From Mucilaginibacter conchicola (GTDB taxonomy: Bacteria; Bacteroidota; Bacteroidia; Sphingobacteriales; Sphingobacteriaceae), in NCBI RefSeq assembly GCF_003432115.1, contig NZ_QWDC01000001.1, forward strand, positions 186,001-250,000: a stretch of 64,000 nucleotides of DNA, read 5' to 3'. Positions within the stretch are counted from its first letter, which is position 1. Each line of letters opens with the position of its first letter. The notes below the pieces were generated by a model. That model made no database searches and had not been told where the DNA came from. It saw nothing but the letters and a program-made list of their open reading frames with translations. A program made the translations under genes and the position numbers. Below, in pieces: positions 34,367-43,175 of this stretch.

Positions 34367-35650
34367 TTAGTGTAAGCCCCCGGTATAATAGCTTTTATCG
34401 TTGGTTTGTTTGGTTTTTCTGAAACTCCGTACAGCAAGTATGGCACTCAGGAACATTAAAACGGCAGCAATATAGTAGGGTGCACCCGGTAATTGAACCG
34501 GCGCATTCTTGTTGGTAAAATAGTAAAATACATAAGTCATAAAACCGGGGCCAAAGATAGAACTTAGGCTCATGAGGCTGGTTAAACCGCCTTGTAATTC
34601 TCCTTGCTCATTCTTGGGCACCTCGTTGCTCATTACACCTTGCAGAGCCGGGCCGCAAATGCCACCTAACGAGTATGGGATCATGAAGGCAAACATCATC
34701 CAGCTTTTTGTGGCCATGCCAAACAAAGCCATACCAATACCATAAAGTACCAGACCTATCCATACACTACGTTCCTGGCCCAATTTAGGGATAACGATGC
34801 GGATAAGCCCGCCTTGTACCGCTGCTATCATTACACCGATAAAGCCTAATGAATAACCAACCGTATCTTCATTCCATTTGAATTTCTCCATGGTGTAGAA
34901 CGTCCATACGCTTTGCACAGCGTGGCCGGCAAAGTATACAACAAACAAGCAGGCGGCCAGGCCAAATATGGCAGGGTATTTTTTTAACTGTAATAAAGAG
35001 CCCATTGGATTGGCTCGAGACATATCCAATTCGCGGCGGTGTTCTTTATCCAACGACTCTGGCAATATAAAGAACCCATAGGCTGCATTTAAAAGCGCCA
35101 GGGCAGCGGCAGCGTAAAATGGGTAATGTGTATCTATCTTACCCAAAATACCGCCAATTACAGGGCCTATAATAAAGCCAAGGCCGAAAGCTACGCCTAT
35201 CATCCCGAAGTTTTGTGCCCGTTTCTCCGGTTCACTAACATCTGCAATGTATGCTGATGCTGTGGTAAAGCTTGCACCGGTGATGCCCGCAATTATACGC
35301 CCAACAAATAGCAGCCATATAGTTTTGGCAAAAGCAAGAAAAAGATAATCGATACCGAAACCTAAAAGCGAGAACAATAGCACCGGGCGCCGGCCGTACT
35401 TATCGCTTAGGTTGCCAACAAGCGGCGAAAACAGGAATTGCATAACAGAGTAGGCCATTAGCAAATAACCCGAGTAGCGCGTGGCTTCACTAAGACCGCT
35501 ATGGATCAAACCCTCTATCAACTTAGGAAAAACAGGAATAATAATGGCAAACCCAATAACATCTATCAGCAGGGTAACAAAAATAAAGCTAAGGGCAGCT
35601 TGTTTCTTTTTAGGTTGTAATTGAGGCTCCATTGAAGGATAAAGAAACAA
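34367..35650 (-). CDS. MFS transporter, TCR/Tet-like (paralogue)
   Basis: 427 residues, twelve hydrophobic segments. [33 protein letters not shown] and [20 protein letters not shown] correspond position by position with the gene downstream, and [13 protein letters not shown] matches DVSTGEKRAANFG. It is first of the pair and probably drives both. A non-PTS proton-driven drug or metabolite exporter is likely. There is no TetR-type regulator next to it. Confidence 0.87.
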   Translation of the reverse strand: MFLYPSMEPQLQPKKKQAALSFIFVTLLIDVIGFAIIIPVFPKLIEGLIHSGLSEATRYSGYLLMAYSVMQFLFSPLVGNLSDKYGRRPVLLFSLLGFGIDYLFLAFAKTIWLLFVGRIIAGITGASFTTASAYIADVSEPEKRAQNFGMIGVAFGLGFIIGPVIGGILGKIDTHYPFYAAAALALLNAAYGFFILPESLDKEHRRELDMSRANPMGSLLQLKKYPAIFGLAACLFVVYFAGHAVQSVWTFYTMEKFKWNEDTVGYSLGFIGVMIAAVQGGLIRIVIPKLGQERSVWIGLVLYGIGMALFGMATKSWMMFAFMIPYSLGGICGPALQGVMSNEVPKNEQGELQGGLTSLMSLSSIFGPGFMTYVFYYFTNKNAPVQLPGAPYYIAAVLMFLSAILAVRSFRKTKQTNDKSYYTGGLH

Positions 35651-35739
35651 TATTTTTTTCGCTTAACGATATTAATTATCAGATAATATTTGGATGTTAT
35701 TTAACTAAATTCTTACATTGACTAAAATATTAGTTACCT

Positions 35740-37698
35740 ATGAAAACATTAAACCTTATCTTAATTGTACCGGGTATTTTGTTGATGCAGAACACCTTTG
35801 CACAATCATCAAAACATTTAACATTATCAGACGAAACGCCCTCAGCCGGTGAAAAAATCAACTTGAGTTATAACCCTGCGGGCACACCTCTTGAAGGTAA
35901 AAACGACATTAAAGCTGCTGTTTACTTCCTTGATAACAAGAAATTCCCTGTTGCTGATGTTGACCTGAAGAGTACCGGCAAAGAGCTTAAAGGCGACTTT
36001 ACTGTTCCTGCAGATACGAAGGCTTTGTTTGTTAAGCTAAGCAGTGGCAAGGATATAGATGATAACGCTGAAAAGGGATATGTGTACCAGGTGTATGACA
36101 AAGCCAACAAACCGGTAGAAGGAGCCAACGCTATGAATGCTTATTTGATAAGCAGTGGCATGGGCGCATATTTCGCTAAAATTAAAAACGACCAATCTGC
36201 GGCAAAAGAACTTTATAAGAAAGAGTTTACAGCGTATCCGCAAAGCCAGAAAGATTTTGGTGCCAATTATTGGGCAATGCTTGGCACATCAAAAGATGCC
36301 ACCGATAAAGCGGCTTATGACGCCGAGATGAAAAAGCTGGCCAAAAGTACTACCGAGACTGATATGAACCTGGTTTACAACCTTTACCAGCGTACACGCA
36401 AAACCAAAGAAGCGGATTCGCTGAACAGCATTATTGTAGCCAAATTCCCTAAAGGTGATATCGCAAAAAATGCGGCCGGAACTACCTTTAATAAAGAGAA
36501 AGATCCTGCAAAAAAAGAAGAGCTTTATAAAGCCTACATAGCCAATTATCCTGAAAAGAATGAAGAAAGCACGCTCCAGGATAATTTCAGGATGCAGATA
36601 GCATCTGGTTATCTTAAGGCAAACAATGTTGATAAGTACAAGGAATGGGCAGCACAGGTAAAGAAAAAATCGCAATTGGCTGATGCACTTAACAATGTAG
36701 CCTGGGATTGGGCAGAAAAAGGTGAAAACCTTGATGAAGCAGCAACTCTTTCAAAGCAATCGTTAGATATATTGGATGATGAGTACAAAAGCGGCGTGGC
36801 TCCTTCAATGTATATGTCTCCGGCCCAGGCCAAAGAGAATAACCGCTCTTCTTATAACACGTTTGCAGATACGTATGCATTTATCCTGTATAAGCAAGGA
36901 AAGTATGCAGAAGCCTTGAAATATCAGCAAGCTGTTTATGAAAATACAAAATACACTGATGCTGAAATAAGTGAGCATTATGCGTTAATACTTAATGCTA
37001 ACGGGCAGTACACCAAAGCCAAAGAAGTTATTGAGAAAACAGTAACAGAAGGTAAAACCAATGAAAGCCTTAAAGCACAACTGGCTATTGCTTATGCTAA
37101 AATTAAAGGCAACAACGCCGGTTATCAGGAATATCTTGCAGGCTTAGAGAAGCAGAAAGCGATGAAGGCAAAAGCCAAATTCATTAAAGACATGATCAAT
37201 ACACCTGCGCCTGTTTTCGCCCTTAAAGATTTTGAAGGTAAAGAGGTATCATTAGCCAGCCTTAAAGGCAAAGTAGTGGTGGTTGATTTTTGGGCAACAT
37301 GGTGCGGCCCTTGTAAAATGTCGTTCCCGGGTATGCAAATGGCGGTTAACAAGTACAAGGATAACGATAATGTGAAATTTGTGTTTATTGATACCTGGGA
37401 AAACGGTGATAACTACCTGCCCGGCGTAAAGCAATTTATCGCCGATAACAAATACACATTTCACGTTTTAATGGATGAAAAAGGAGAGGACGGTCGCCAG
37501 TCAAAAATAGTATCACAATTTAAAGTTGATGGTATACCTACTAAATTCGTCATCGATAAAAACGGCAATATCAGGTTTAAATACGTAGGCTACTCAGGAT
37601 CGTCTGAAGCTGTGCTTGACGAAGTAACCAACATGGTTGACCTTGCAGCAGATCCTGACGCTGTTACTAATGCACCAAAAGTTACCATGACAAAATAA
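35740..37698 (+). CDS. TlpA-like thioredoxin with TPR region
   Basis: 652 residues. A signal peptide (LIVPGILLMQNTFAQS) directs it to the periplasm. A beta-rich domain of about 130 residues is followed by TPR-like helices with KLYKKEF-type repeats at about 160-460. A thioredoxin domain then begins at PAPVFALKDFEGKEVSLASL, with active site WATWCGPCKMSF (Cys522, Cys525) and a cis-Pro in DGIPTKFVID. Thiol-disulfide exchange in the envelope is the expected activity; targets are unknown. It stands alone between promoter-free intergenic DNA and a strong terminator. Confidence 0.9.
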   Translation: MKTLNLILIVPGILLMQNTFAQSSKHLTLSDETPSAGEKINLSYNPAGTPLEGKNDIKAAVYFLDNKKFPVADVDLKSTGKELKGDFTVPADTKALFVKLSSGKDIDDNAEKGYVYQVYDKANKPVEGANAMNAYLISSGMGAYFAKIKNDQSAAKELYKKEFTAYPQSQKDFGANYWAMLGTSKDATDKAAYDAEMKKLAKSTTETDMNLVYNLYQRTRKTKEADSLNSIIVAKFPKGDIAKNAAGTTFNKEKDPAKKEELYKAYIANYPEKNEESTLQDNFRMQIASGYLKANNVDKYKEWAAQVKKKSQLADALNNVAWDWAEKGENLDEAATLSKQSLDILDDEYKSGVAPSMYMSPAQAKENNRSSYNTFADTYAFILYKQGKYAEALKYQQAVYENTKYTDAEISEHYALILNANGQYTKAKEVIEKTVTEGKTNESLKAQLAIAYAKIKGNNAGYQEYLAGLEKQKAMKAKAKFIKDMINTPAPVFALKDFEGKEVSLASLKGKVVVVDFWATWCGPCKMSFPGMQMAVNKYKDNDNVKFVFIDTWENGDNYLPGVKQFIADNKYTFHVLMDEKGEDGRQSKIVSQFKVDGIPTKFVIDKNGNIRFKYVGYSGSSEAVLDEVTNMVDLAADPDAVTNAPKVTMTK

Positions 37699-37712
37699 TA
37701 CCGATGCGGTAT

Positions 37713-37753
37713 AAACAAAGAAGGCGGCCTTGTTTAGGCCGCCTTCTTTGTTT
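37713..37753. terminator. Bidirectional terminator
   Basis: Perfect 18-base stem: 37713-37730 (AAACAAAGAAGGCGGCCT) and 37736-37753, loop of five bases. A-rich and T-rich ends serve both the plus gene and the converging minus gene. Confidence 0.92.
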
Positions 37754-37762
37754 ACGATCAAA

Positions 37763-38428
37763 TTACCTGTTGAGTATGATCGTTCTGATGTCGCTTTCTT
37801 TAACAAAACCTATGTAGCGTGAGTCGGCGGCGTTGTGGCGGCTGTCGCCTAAAAGGAAATAACTGTTTGCAGGCACTTTAACCGGGCCAAAGTTGTCCTC
37901 ATTGTATGTGGTGCCCGGAAAAGCTTTCGATATCATCTCGTTTACAGTGTCTTTGCTCACCACGTATTGTTTAAGGTTAAGTCTTGTCTCGGCCATCGCC
38001 TTTTTTGAAAAGGTTATAAGATAAGTTGTATCCAATAGTGTGTAAACAGGGTAGTGGTTATTCACTACGTATCTATTTATTTTGTCCAGCTGGCTTTCGG
38101 TAATTATATATTCATTCCATACATTATCTTCATTTAAGGGCTTTCGATTCCTCAGTAAAACACCATTCTTTATCTGTATCTCATCGCCCGGCAGGCCAAC
38201 ACATCTGAAAATAGATAAAGGCACATCTTTATTTGAAAATGCGATGAACTTATAAAAGCGGTCTTTAGCAAATTTTGATCCGTAGATGCGATCTCCGGGA
38301 TTGATAGCCGGCTGGTTGGCATCTGTCGGGACCTTGTACATTGCCAAAACGTTGGTTAACTGAAAAATAAAAGTTATCCCAATAAACGCTGCTGCAACTG
38401 TGATAATAATGATAAGGGCTTTTTTCAT
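37763..38428 (-). CDS. Signal peptidase I-like protein lacking the catalytic Ser-Lys dyad
   Basis: 221 residues with one N-terminal transmembrane helix. The S26 framework is recognisable: VPTDANQPAINPGDRI, FRCVGLPGDEIQIKNG and FLLGDSRHNAADSRYIGFV (box E, normally GDNRxxSxDSRxxG). But where the nucleophile Ser of the SM motif should be, the sequence has Ala37-Asn38, and the general-base Lys before Arg75 is Phe74. Both catalytic residues therefore appear lost, while the fold motifs remain. It may be a non-peptidase paralogue with a binding or chaperone role. A canonical LepB is expected elsewhere in the genome. Confidence 0.8.
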   Translation of the reverse strand: MKKALIIIITVAAAFIGITFIFQLTNVLAMYKVPTDANQPAINPGDRIYGSKFAKDRFYKFIAFSNKDVPLSIFRCVGLPGDEIQIKNGVLLRNRKPLNEDNVWNEYIITESQLDKINRYVVNNHYPVYTLLDTTYLITFSKKAMAETRLNLKQYVVSKDTVNEMISKAFPGTTYNEDNFGPVKVPANSYFLLGDSRHNAADSRYIGFVKESDIRTIILNR

Positions 38429-38443
38429 TGGCAGTAATATAAC

Positions 38444-38465
38444 AAAAAATCCCCTTTCGGGGATT
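38444..38465 (-). terminator. Rho-independent terminator after the LOG-family gene
   Basis: AATCCCC (38448-38454) and GGGGATT (38459-38465) around a 4-base loop, with a T run on the minus strand. Confidence 0.8.
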
Positions 38466-38477
38466 GATGTATCGCTT

Positions 38478-39185
38478 TTAAAAGTTCGGCTTCAGCACGT
38501 ACTTATCATAGAAACGGAATATATGCTCTACTGCTTCTTCTGCTGTATCAACTACGCGGTAAAGGTTCAGATCATCAGGGCTAATGTTATGCTCATCATG
38601 CAGCATACGTTCTTCAACCCATTTGAACAGGCCGCCCCAATACTCCCGGCCTACAAATACGATAGGGAAGCGGGCAATTTTGCCGGTTTGTATCAGCGTT
38701 ATAGCTTCAAATGATTCGTCCATAGTACCAAAACCGCCGGGTAGGATAATGAAACCCTGAGAGTATTTCATGAACATAACCTTGCGGATAAAGAAGTAAT
38801 CAAACTCCAGTATTTTATCCCTGTCTATGTATTTGTTATGGAACTGCTCAAAAGGTAACTCGATGTTTAAACCAACCGACTTACCGCCGGCTTCATAAGC
38901 ACCTTTATTAGCCGCTTCCATAATACCCGGGCCACCACCTGATATTACGCCGTAGCCACGCTCGGTAAGCAGGCGGGCGGTATCTTCTGCCAGTTTATAA
39001 TACGGGTTATCATTATGTGTACGTGCCGAACCGAAAATAGATACACAGGGGCCAATTTTAGCCAGTTTCTCAAAGCCGTCAACAAACTCGGCCATTATTT
39101 TGAAGATCTGCCAGGAGTCGGTCACTTTAATTTCCTGCCAGTTCTTATTCTCAAACGCTTGTCTTATTTTTTCTTCACCAGTCAT
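38478..39185 (-). CDS. LOG family / TIGR00730 Rossmann-fold protein
   Basis: 235 residues. Family motifs SIFGSARTHNDNPYY, then ISGGGPGIMEAANKGAYEAG, and ILPGGFGTMDESFEA (the PGGxGTxxE substrate motif). These are diagnostic of cytokinin-activating phosphoribohydrolase-like (LOG) proteins, which in bacteria cleave nucleoside monophosphates. The substrate in this organism is not known. It is a single gene with a terminator of its own. Confidence 0.9.
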   Translation of the reverse strand: MTGEEKIRQAFENKNWQEIKVTDSWQIFKIMAEFVDGFEKLAKIGPCVSIFGSARTHNDNPYYKLAEDTARLLTERGYGVISGGGPGIMEAANKGAYEAGGKSVGLNIELPFEQFHNKYIDRDKILEFDYFFIRKVMFMKYSQGFIILPGGFGTMDESFEAITLIQTGKIARFPIVFVGREYWGGLFKWVEERMLHDEHNISPDDLNLYRVVDTAEEAVEHIFRFYDKYVLKPNF

Positions 39186-39263
39186 GTTAAAATAGTAATA
39201 GAAGGGGCCGTTTGCCCCGGGGAGTTATAAATAGATTTTTTCTTGTTATCAGGTGCGGGATGG

Positions 39264-40763
39264 TTACGAATTAACTAACGTAATTTCCGCTTCAGTGTTT
39301 TTCTTTTTAGATGTTACCCACAGGCCAACAAATGTAATTAAACCGTTTACAATTATCAGCTCGTTATCAAAAACGTAACCGCCCAATAATTCTTTAGAAT
39401 CGGTACTTAAAAAGTAACATACGGCAGGGGATATTAAACAGATGAATGGCACCAGTTTATCATTCACCTGGCGTTTGCTCATAAACAAACCAAAGCTATA
39501 TAAACCCAAAAGGGGCCCGTAGGTGTACGAGGCAACTTTGAAAATGGCTGTTACCACGGCATCATTATTTAGAGCGTTAAACGCAATAATGGTCAGGAAC
39601 ATCAGGCCCGAGAATGCGATATGTACCCAGTGGCGTACGTTCACCATTTTTTTGCTGTTGGTATCGCTGCGTTTATTAAAGCCCAGGAAATCCACACAGA
39701 AGGATGTGGTGAGCGCGGTAAGTGCCGAATCTGTAGTGGCAAATGTAGCTGCTGTTAACCCCAACATAAAAACCATAGCCGGTACCAACCCGAGATAGTT
39801 TAATGCGATAGTAGGATAGAGGTAATCTGTTTTCTCAACAGTGATACCATTTTTTACTGCGTACATATAAAGCAAGGCGCCAACGCTAAGGAAAAAGATA
39901 TTGATCACCACGAAAACCCCTGTAAAGCTGAACATGTTCTTCTGCGCTTCTTTAATGTTGCTTAAGCTGAGGTTTTTCTGCATCAGGTCCTGATCAAGGC
40001 CGGTCATACCTACGGTGATGAATAAGCCGCCAAGGAATTGCTTGCTTAAGTGGAAGTGGCTACTCATAAAATCCTCTAAGAAGAAAATCTTAGAATAACT
40101 GCTGTTTTTAATAGCCTCTGCTGCCTGGAAAATATTCATATCCAGGCTGCGGCAGATAAAATATATCGACAGAAAAACTGATAATACCAGGAAGAATGTC
40201 TGCAAGCTATCAGTAATGATGATGGTTTTTAAACCACCTTTAAAGGTGTATGACCATATCAAAGCCAGGCATATCAGTACCGTTACCCAAAAAGGAATAT
40301 GGTAGCTATCGAAAATGAATTTTTGCAGAACAATCACCACCAGATATAGCCTGAAGGATGAGCCAATAGTGCGGCTCAAAAGGAATATGGCGGCTGCAGT
40401 TTTATAACTCCATGTTCCCAAAGCATGCTCTATGTAACTGTAAATAGATGTCAGCTTCATACGGTAATATAGCGGCAGCAATACTGTAGCTATGATGACA
40501 AACCCCGCTGCGTTCCCCAACACAAACTGGAAGTACGCAAACTGATCGCCGCTTGGCGCACCAACTTTACCCGGTACCGATATAAAGGTAACGCCGCTTA
40601 AAGCAGTACCTATCATACCAAAAGCCACCAGGTACCATTTTGAGTTGCGGTTGGCCACAAAAAAAGTATCGTTATCTGATGATTTGCGCGAGGTAAGATA
40701 TGATATCACCATCAGCACCAAAAAGTAACCGATAATGAAGGATAATAGTATTGCTGGTGACAT
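39264..40763 (-). CDS. Sodium:solute symporter (SSS family)
   Basis: 499 residues with about 13 hydrophobic segments. SSS features are GTALSGVTFISVPGKVGA, RTIGSSFRLYLVVIVLQ, GGLKTIIITDSLQTFFL (the family signature) and GLTAATFATTDSALTALTTS. Sodium-coupled uptake of an unknown solute is the expected role. There is no neighbouring catabolic gene in the operon that would hint at the substrate. Confidence 0.88.
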   Translation of the reverse strand: MSPAILLSFIIGYFLVLMVISYLTSRKSSDNDTFFVANRNSKWYLVAFGMIGTALSGVTFISVPGKVGAPSGDQFAYFQFVLGNAAGFVIIATVLLPLYYRMKLTSIYSYIEHALGTWSYKTAAAIFLLSRTIGSSFRLYLVVIVLQKFIFDSYHIPFWVTVLICLALIWSYTFKGGLKTIIITDSLQTFFLVLSVFLSIYFICRSLDMNIFQAAEAIKNSSYSKIFFLEDFMSSHFHLSKQFLGGLFITVGMTGLDQDLMQKNLSLSNIKEAQKNMFSFTGVFVVINIFFLSVGALLYMYAVKNGITVEKTDYLYPTIALNYLGLVPAMVFMLGLTAATFATTDSALTALTTSFCVDFLGFNKRSDTNSKKMVNVRHWVHIAFSGLMFLTIIAFNALNNDAVVTAIFKVASYTYGPLLGLYSFGLFMSKRQVNDKLVPFICLISPAVCYFLSTDSKELLGGYVFDNELIIVNGLITFVGLWVTSKKKNTEAEITLVNS

Positions 40764-40845
40764 AATTTAGCTTTGCGTTACGCCCTAAAGTAGCAGTTTA
40801 AGATTGCCAATGCAAAATAATATATGCACTGTTTAGTAAAAAAGA

Positions 40846-40853
40846 TACTTTTG
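40846..40853 (+). promoter_or_regulatory. -7 element TACTTTTG of trpA
   Basis: TACTTTTG fits TAnnTTTG. The ATG of trpA is 34 bases downstream, giving a normal short leader and supporting 40888 rather than TTG 40861 as the start. Confidence 0.55.
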
Positions 40854-40887
40854 CAGGCACTTGTACAGAGATAACGCTATTACTCAG

Positions 40888-41658
40888 ATGAATCGTCTTA
40901 ATCAGCTTTTTGCTTCAAAAAATAATAATCTGCTTTCTATTTATTTTACAGCAGGTTACCCGCAATTAAACACAACGCTTGATATTGCTGAGGCGCTTGA
41001 AAAAGCCGGTGCGGATTTCCTGGAGATAGGTTTCCCATACTCTGACCCTGTTGCTGATGGCCCAACTATTCAGCACAGTTCGCAAACATCACTTGATAAC
41101 GGCATGACTTTGCATGTTTTGTTTGAGCAACTGAAAGGCCTTCGCAAACGTGTTAACATTCCGGTGCTTTTAATGGGTTACGTAAACCCTATAGTGCAAT
41201 ACGGCGTTGAGCGCTTTTGTAAAGATGCAGCGGCGGCTGGTGTGGATGGCGTTATCGTTCCGGATTTGCCAATGTACGAGTACGAGATGATCTACCGCAA
41301 GCATTTTGAGGATAACCACCTGAGTAATATATTCCTTGTTACACCACAAACCTCAGATGAACGTATCCGTAAGATAGATGGCCTCAGCAACAGCTTTATT
41401 TATCTGCTATCTTCATCATCAATAACAGGTGGTAGCCTTCAATTGAACGATAGTATCGAAGCTTACTACCAACGTATAAAGGCGATGGAGTTGAACAATC
41501 CTGCTATTATTGGTTTCGGTATATCAGATAACAAGTCGTTTAGCAAAGCTTGCGAGTATGCAAATGGCGCTATAGTGGGTAGCGCGTTTGTGAAGTTATT
41601 GGCAGAAGAGAACTATTTAGAAAGGATCCCGGCTTTTATAAAGGGGATAAAAGGCTAA
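40888..41658 (+). CDS. trpA: Tryptophan synthase alpha subunit
   Basis: 256 residues from ATG 40888. The alpha-subunit signature is complete: LEIGFPYSDPVADGPTIQ with catalytic Glu and Asp, VDGVIVPDLPMYEYE, and near the end ELNNPAIIGFGISDNKSF and GAIVGSAFVKLL. It cleaves indole-3-glycerol phosphate and passes indole to TrpB. Other trp genes are not in the window directly upstream, and it has its own promoter element. This may be the last, separately driven gene of a split trp set. Confidence 0.92.
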   Translation: MNRLNQLFASKNNNLLSIYFTAGYPQLNTTLDIAEALEKAGADFLEIGFPYSDPVADGPTIQHSSQTSLDNGMTLHVLFEQLKGLRKRVNIPVLLMGYVNPIVQYGVERFCKDAAAAGVDGVIVPDLPMYEYEMIYRKHFEDNHLSNIFLVTPQTSDERIRKIDGLSNSFIYLLSSSSITGGSLQLNDSIEAYYQRIKAMELNNPAIIGFGISDNKSFSKACEYANGAIVGSAFVKLLAEENYLERIPAFIKGIKG

Positions 41659-41661
41659 AAC

Positions 41662-42282
41662 TTACAAATAATCTTCAAGCACACCTTTGCCTTCGCGGAT
41701 AATCTCGAAATCACCAGAGGTGCAATCAACTACTGTAGACGGTACGTTTTCGCCGTAGCCGCCATCTATCACAATATCTACCAGCTCCTGGTATTTCTCG
41801 TAAATCAGTTCCGGGTCGGTAGAATATTCCATGATCTCATCATCATCATGGATTGATGTAGATAAAATGGGGTTGCCTAACACCTTCACAATCTCGCGGG
41901 CAATGTTATTATCAGGCACACGGATACCTACTGTTTTCTTGTTAGAGCTAAGCAGTTTTGGTACGGCGTGGCTTGCGTTAAATATAAATGTAAAGGGCCC
42001 CGGCAATGCTTTTTTTAGCAAACGGAAAGTGGCGTTATCAATAGGCTTAATGTAGTCCGAAATATGGCTCAGATCGTAACAGATAAATGAAAAATTGGCT
42101 TTCTCGGGTTTGATATTACGTATGCGTGCCACTTTCTCAATAGCTTTTTGGTTGGTAATATCACAGCCTATGCCATAAACCGTATCGGTAGGATAGATGA
42201 TGATGCCGCCTTTGCGCAATACATCTGCTACTTGTTCAATGGCTTTCTCGTTTGGGTTTTCAGGATAGATTCTTAAAAGCAT
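41662..42282 (-). CDS. L-threonylcarbamoyladenylate synthase (TsaC/YrdC/Sua5-like)
   Basis: 206 residues from ATG 42282. A further in-frame ATG at 42330 lies upstream of the promoter element at 42293-42300, so it is not used. YrdC motifs: GGIIIYPTDTVYGIGCDIT, RNIKPEKANFSFICYDLSH, GPFTFIFNA, and KKTVGIRVPDN. It makes threonylcarbamoyl-AMP for t6A at position 37 of tRNAs. It is convergent with trpA, with 3 bases between stops. Confidence 0.9.
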   Translation of the reverse strand: MLLRIYPENPNEKAIEQVADVLRKGGIIIYPTDTVYGIGCDITNQKAIEKVARIRNIKPEKANFSFICYDLSHISDYIKPIDNATFRLLKKALPGPFTFIFNASHAVPKLLSSNKKTVGIRVPDNNIAREIVKVLGNPILSTSIHDDDEIMEYSTDPELIYEKYQELVDIVIDGGYGENVPSTVVDCTSGDFEIIREGKGVLEDYL

Positions 42283-42292
42283 AATACTAAAG

Positions 42293-42300
42293 CAAATATA
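42293..42300 (-). promoter_or_regulatory. -7 element TATATTTG of the YrdC-like gene
   Basis: On the minus strand, TATATTTG fits TAnnTTTG and ends 10 bases before the ATG at 42282. The expected transcript start is only a few bases before that ATG. Confidence 0.55.
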
Positions 42301-42318
42301 GCTGCCAAATGGTTTTAA

Positions 42319-42354
42319 AAGAAAAGCCATCTGTTAAAACGGATGGCTTTTCTT
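42319..42354 (-). terminator. Rho-independent terminator after yceI
   Basis: AAGAAAAGCCATC (42319-42331) pairs with GATGGCTTTTCTT (42342-42354); on the minus strand the stem ends in a T-rich tail. Confidence 0.85.
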
Positions 42355-42366
42355 TTATGAAGCGTT

Positions 42367-42382
42367 GACTAATCTCTAATCA
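42367..42382. repeat. Short repeat unit GACTAATCTCTAATCA, copy 1
   Basis: A 16-base sequence just after the yceI stop, repeated exactly at 43142-43157 just after sucC. Confidence 0.6.
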
Positions 42383-42401
42383 ACAAATCTCTGATTACTA
42401 A

Positions 42402-42932
42402 TTACGCTTGTTTAGCAAACTGTATGCTGGCAGTTAATTTGATATCCTCGCCAACAACGATAGAACCGGCTTCGGTAACACCCTCCCAGGTTAAACCAAA
42501 CTCTTTACGATTAATTTTGCCGCTTACATCAAAACCAGCTTTGTTATTACCGTAAAAATCGGTAGCAACGCCGCCGTGCTCAACATCAAGGCTAACCGGC
42601 TTGGTGATACCTTTAATGGTCAAATCGCCTTTTAATTTGTAATCATCGCCATCTTTAGTAAACGATGTTGATTTGAAGCTGATCTTAGGGTGAGAAGCAG
42701 CGTCAAAAAAATCTGCACCTTTTAAGTGCTCATCGCGTTGGCTCTGATTGGTATCAATGCTGTCAACGTCTAAAGAGAACTCAACTTTAGCATCGCTGAA
42801 ATCATCATTCTCAGTTTCTAATGAGCCTTCAAATGATTTGAATGAACCTGTTACGGTTGATATTACAAGGTGTTTAACTTTAAACTGAACCTCTGAGTGC
42901 ATTGGGTCTAATACCCATTTTGTTGTAGCCAT
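42402..42932 (-). CDS. YceI family protein
   Basis: 176 residues, all beta. Characteristic motifs: WVLDPMHSEVQFKVKHLVIS at the start, then GSFKSFEGSLETENDDF, and KINRKEFGLTWEGV near the end. This is the lipocalin-like YceI fold, which binds isoprenoid-type lipids. No signal peptide is visible, so it appears cytoplasmic. The gene is monocistronic with its own terminator. Confidence 0.9.
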   Translation of the reverse strand: MATTKWVLDPMHSEVQFKVKHLVISTVTGSFKSFEGSLETENDDFSDAKVEFSLDVDSIDTNQSQRDEHLKGADFFDAASHPKISFKSTSFTKDGDDYKLKGDLTIKGITKPVSLDVEHGGVATDFYGNNKAGFDVSGKINRKEFGLTWEGVTEAGSIVVGEDIKLTASIQFAKQA

Positions 42933-43093
42933 GGTTGTTTTTAATTTGTTGTGTATGACAAATATATAATTAAATGTTTAAACATCTATTTTGATTTTCA
43001 TCAAATGACGCTCTCAAGACAAACAAGTATTTATTAACAACCTTAGGAAAGGGTAGATGTTTGTTTAAACTTATAATTTAATACTACGGTAAC

Positions 43094-43125
43094 AAAAAGG
43101 CCCCGAGCTATCGGAGCCTTTAATT
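43094..43125 (-). terminator. Terminator after sucC
   Basis: AAAGGCCCCGA and TCGGAGCCTTT form an imperfect stem with a 4-base loop and flanking A/T runs, 50 bases from the sucC stop. Confidence 0.75.
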
Positions 43126-43141
43126 TTATAAAAATTTCGGT

Positions 43142-43157
43142 GACTAATCTCTAATCA
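43142..43157. repeat. Short repeat unit GACTAATCTCTAATCA, copy 2
   Basis: Exact copy of 42367-42382, 18 bases after the sucC stop, followed by a further partial unit CCTCTAATCTCTGC. A shorter reverse-complement version (AGAGATTAG) is at about 44407. Confidence 0.6.
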
Positions 43158-43175
43158 CCAACCTCTAATCTCTGC

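Noticed and set aside
33102..35650. Tandem TetA-like pumps as an acquired tetracycline-resistance locus
   Set aside because: Composition and neighbours look chromosomal, no TetR gene is adjacent, and such pumps are common housekeeping transporters in this group.
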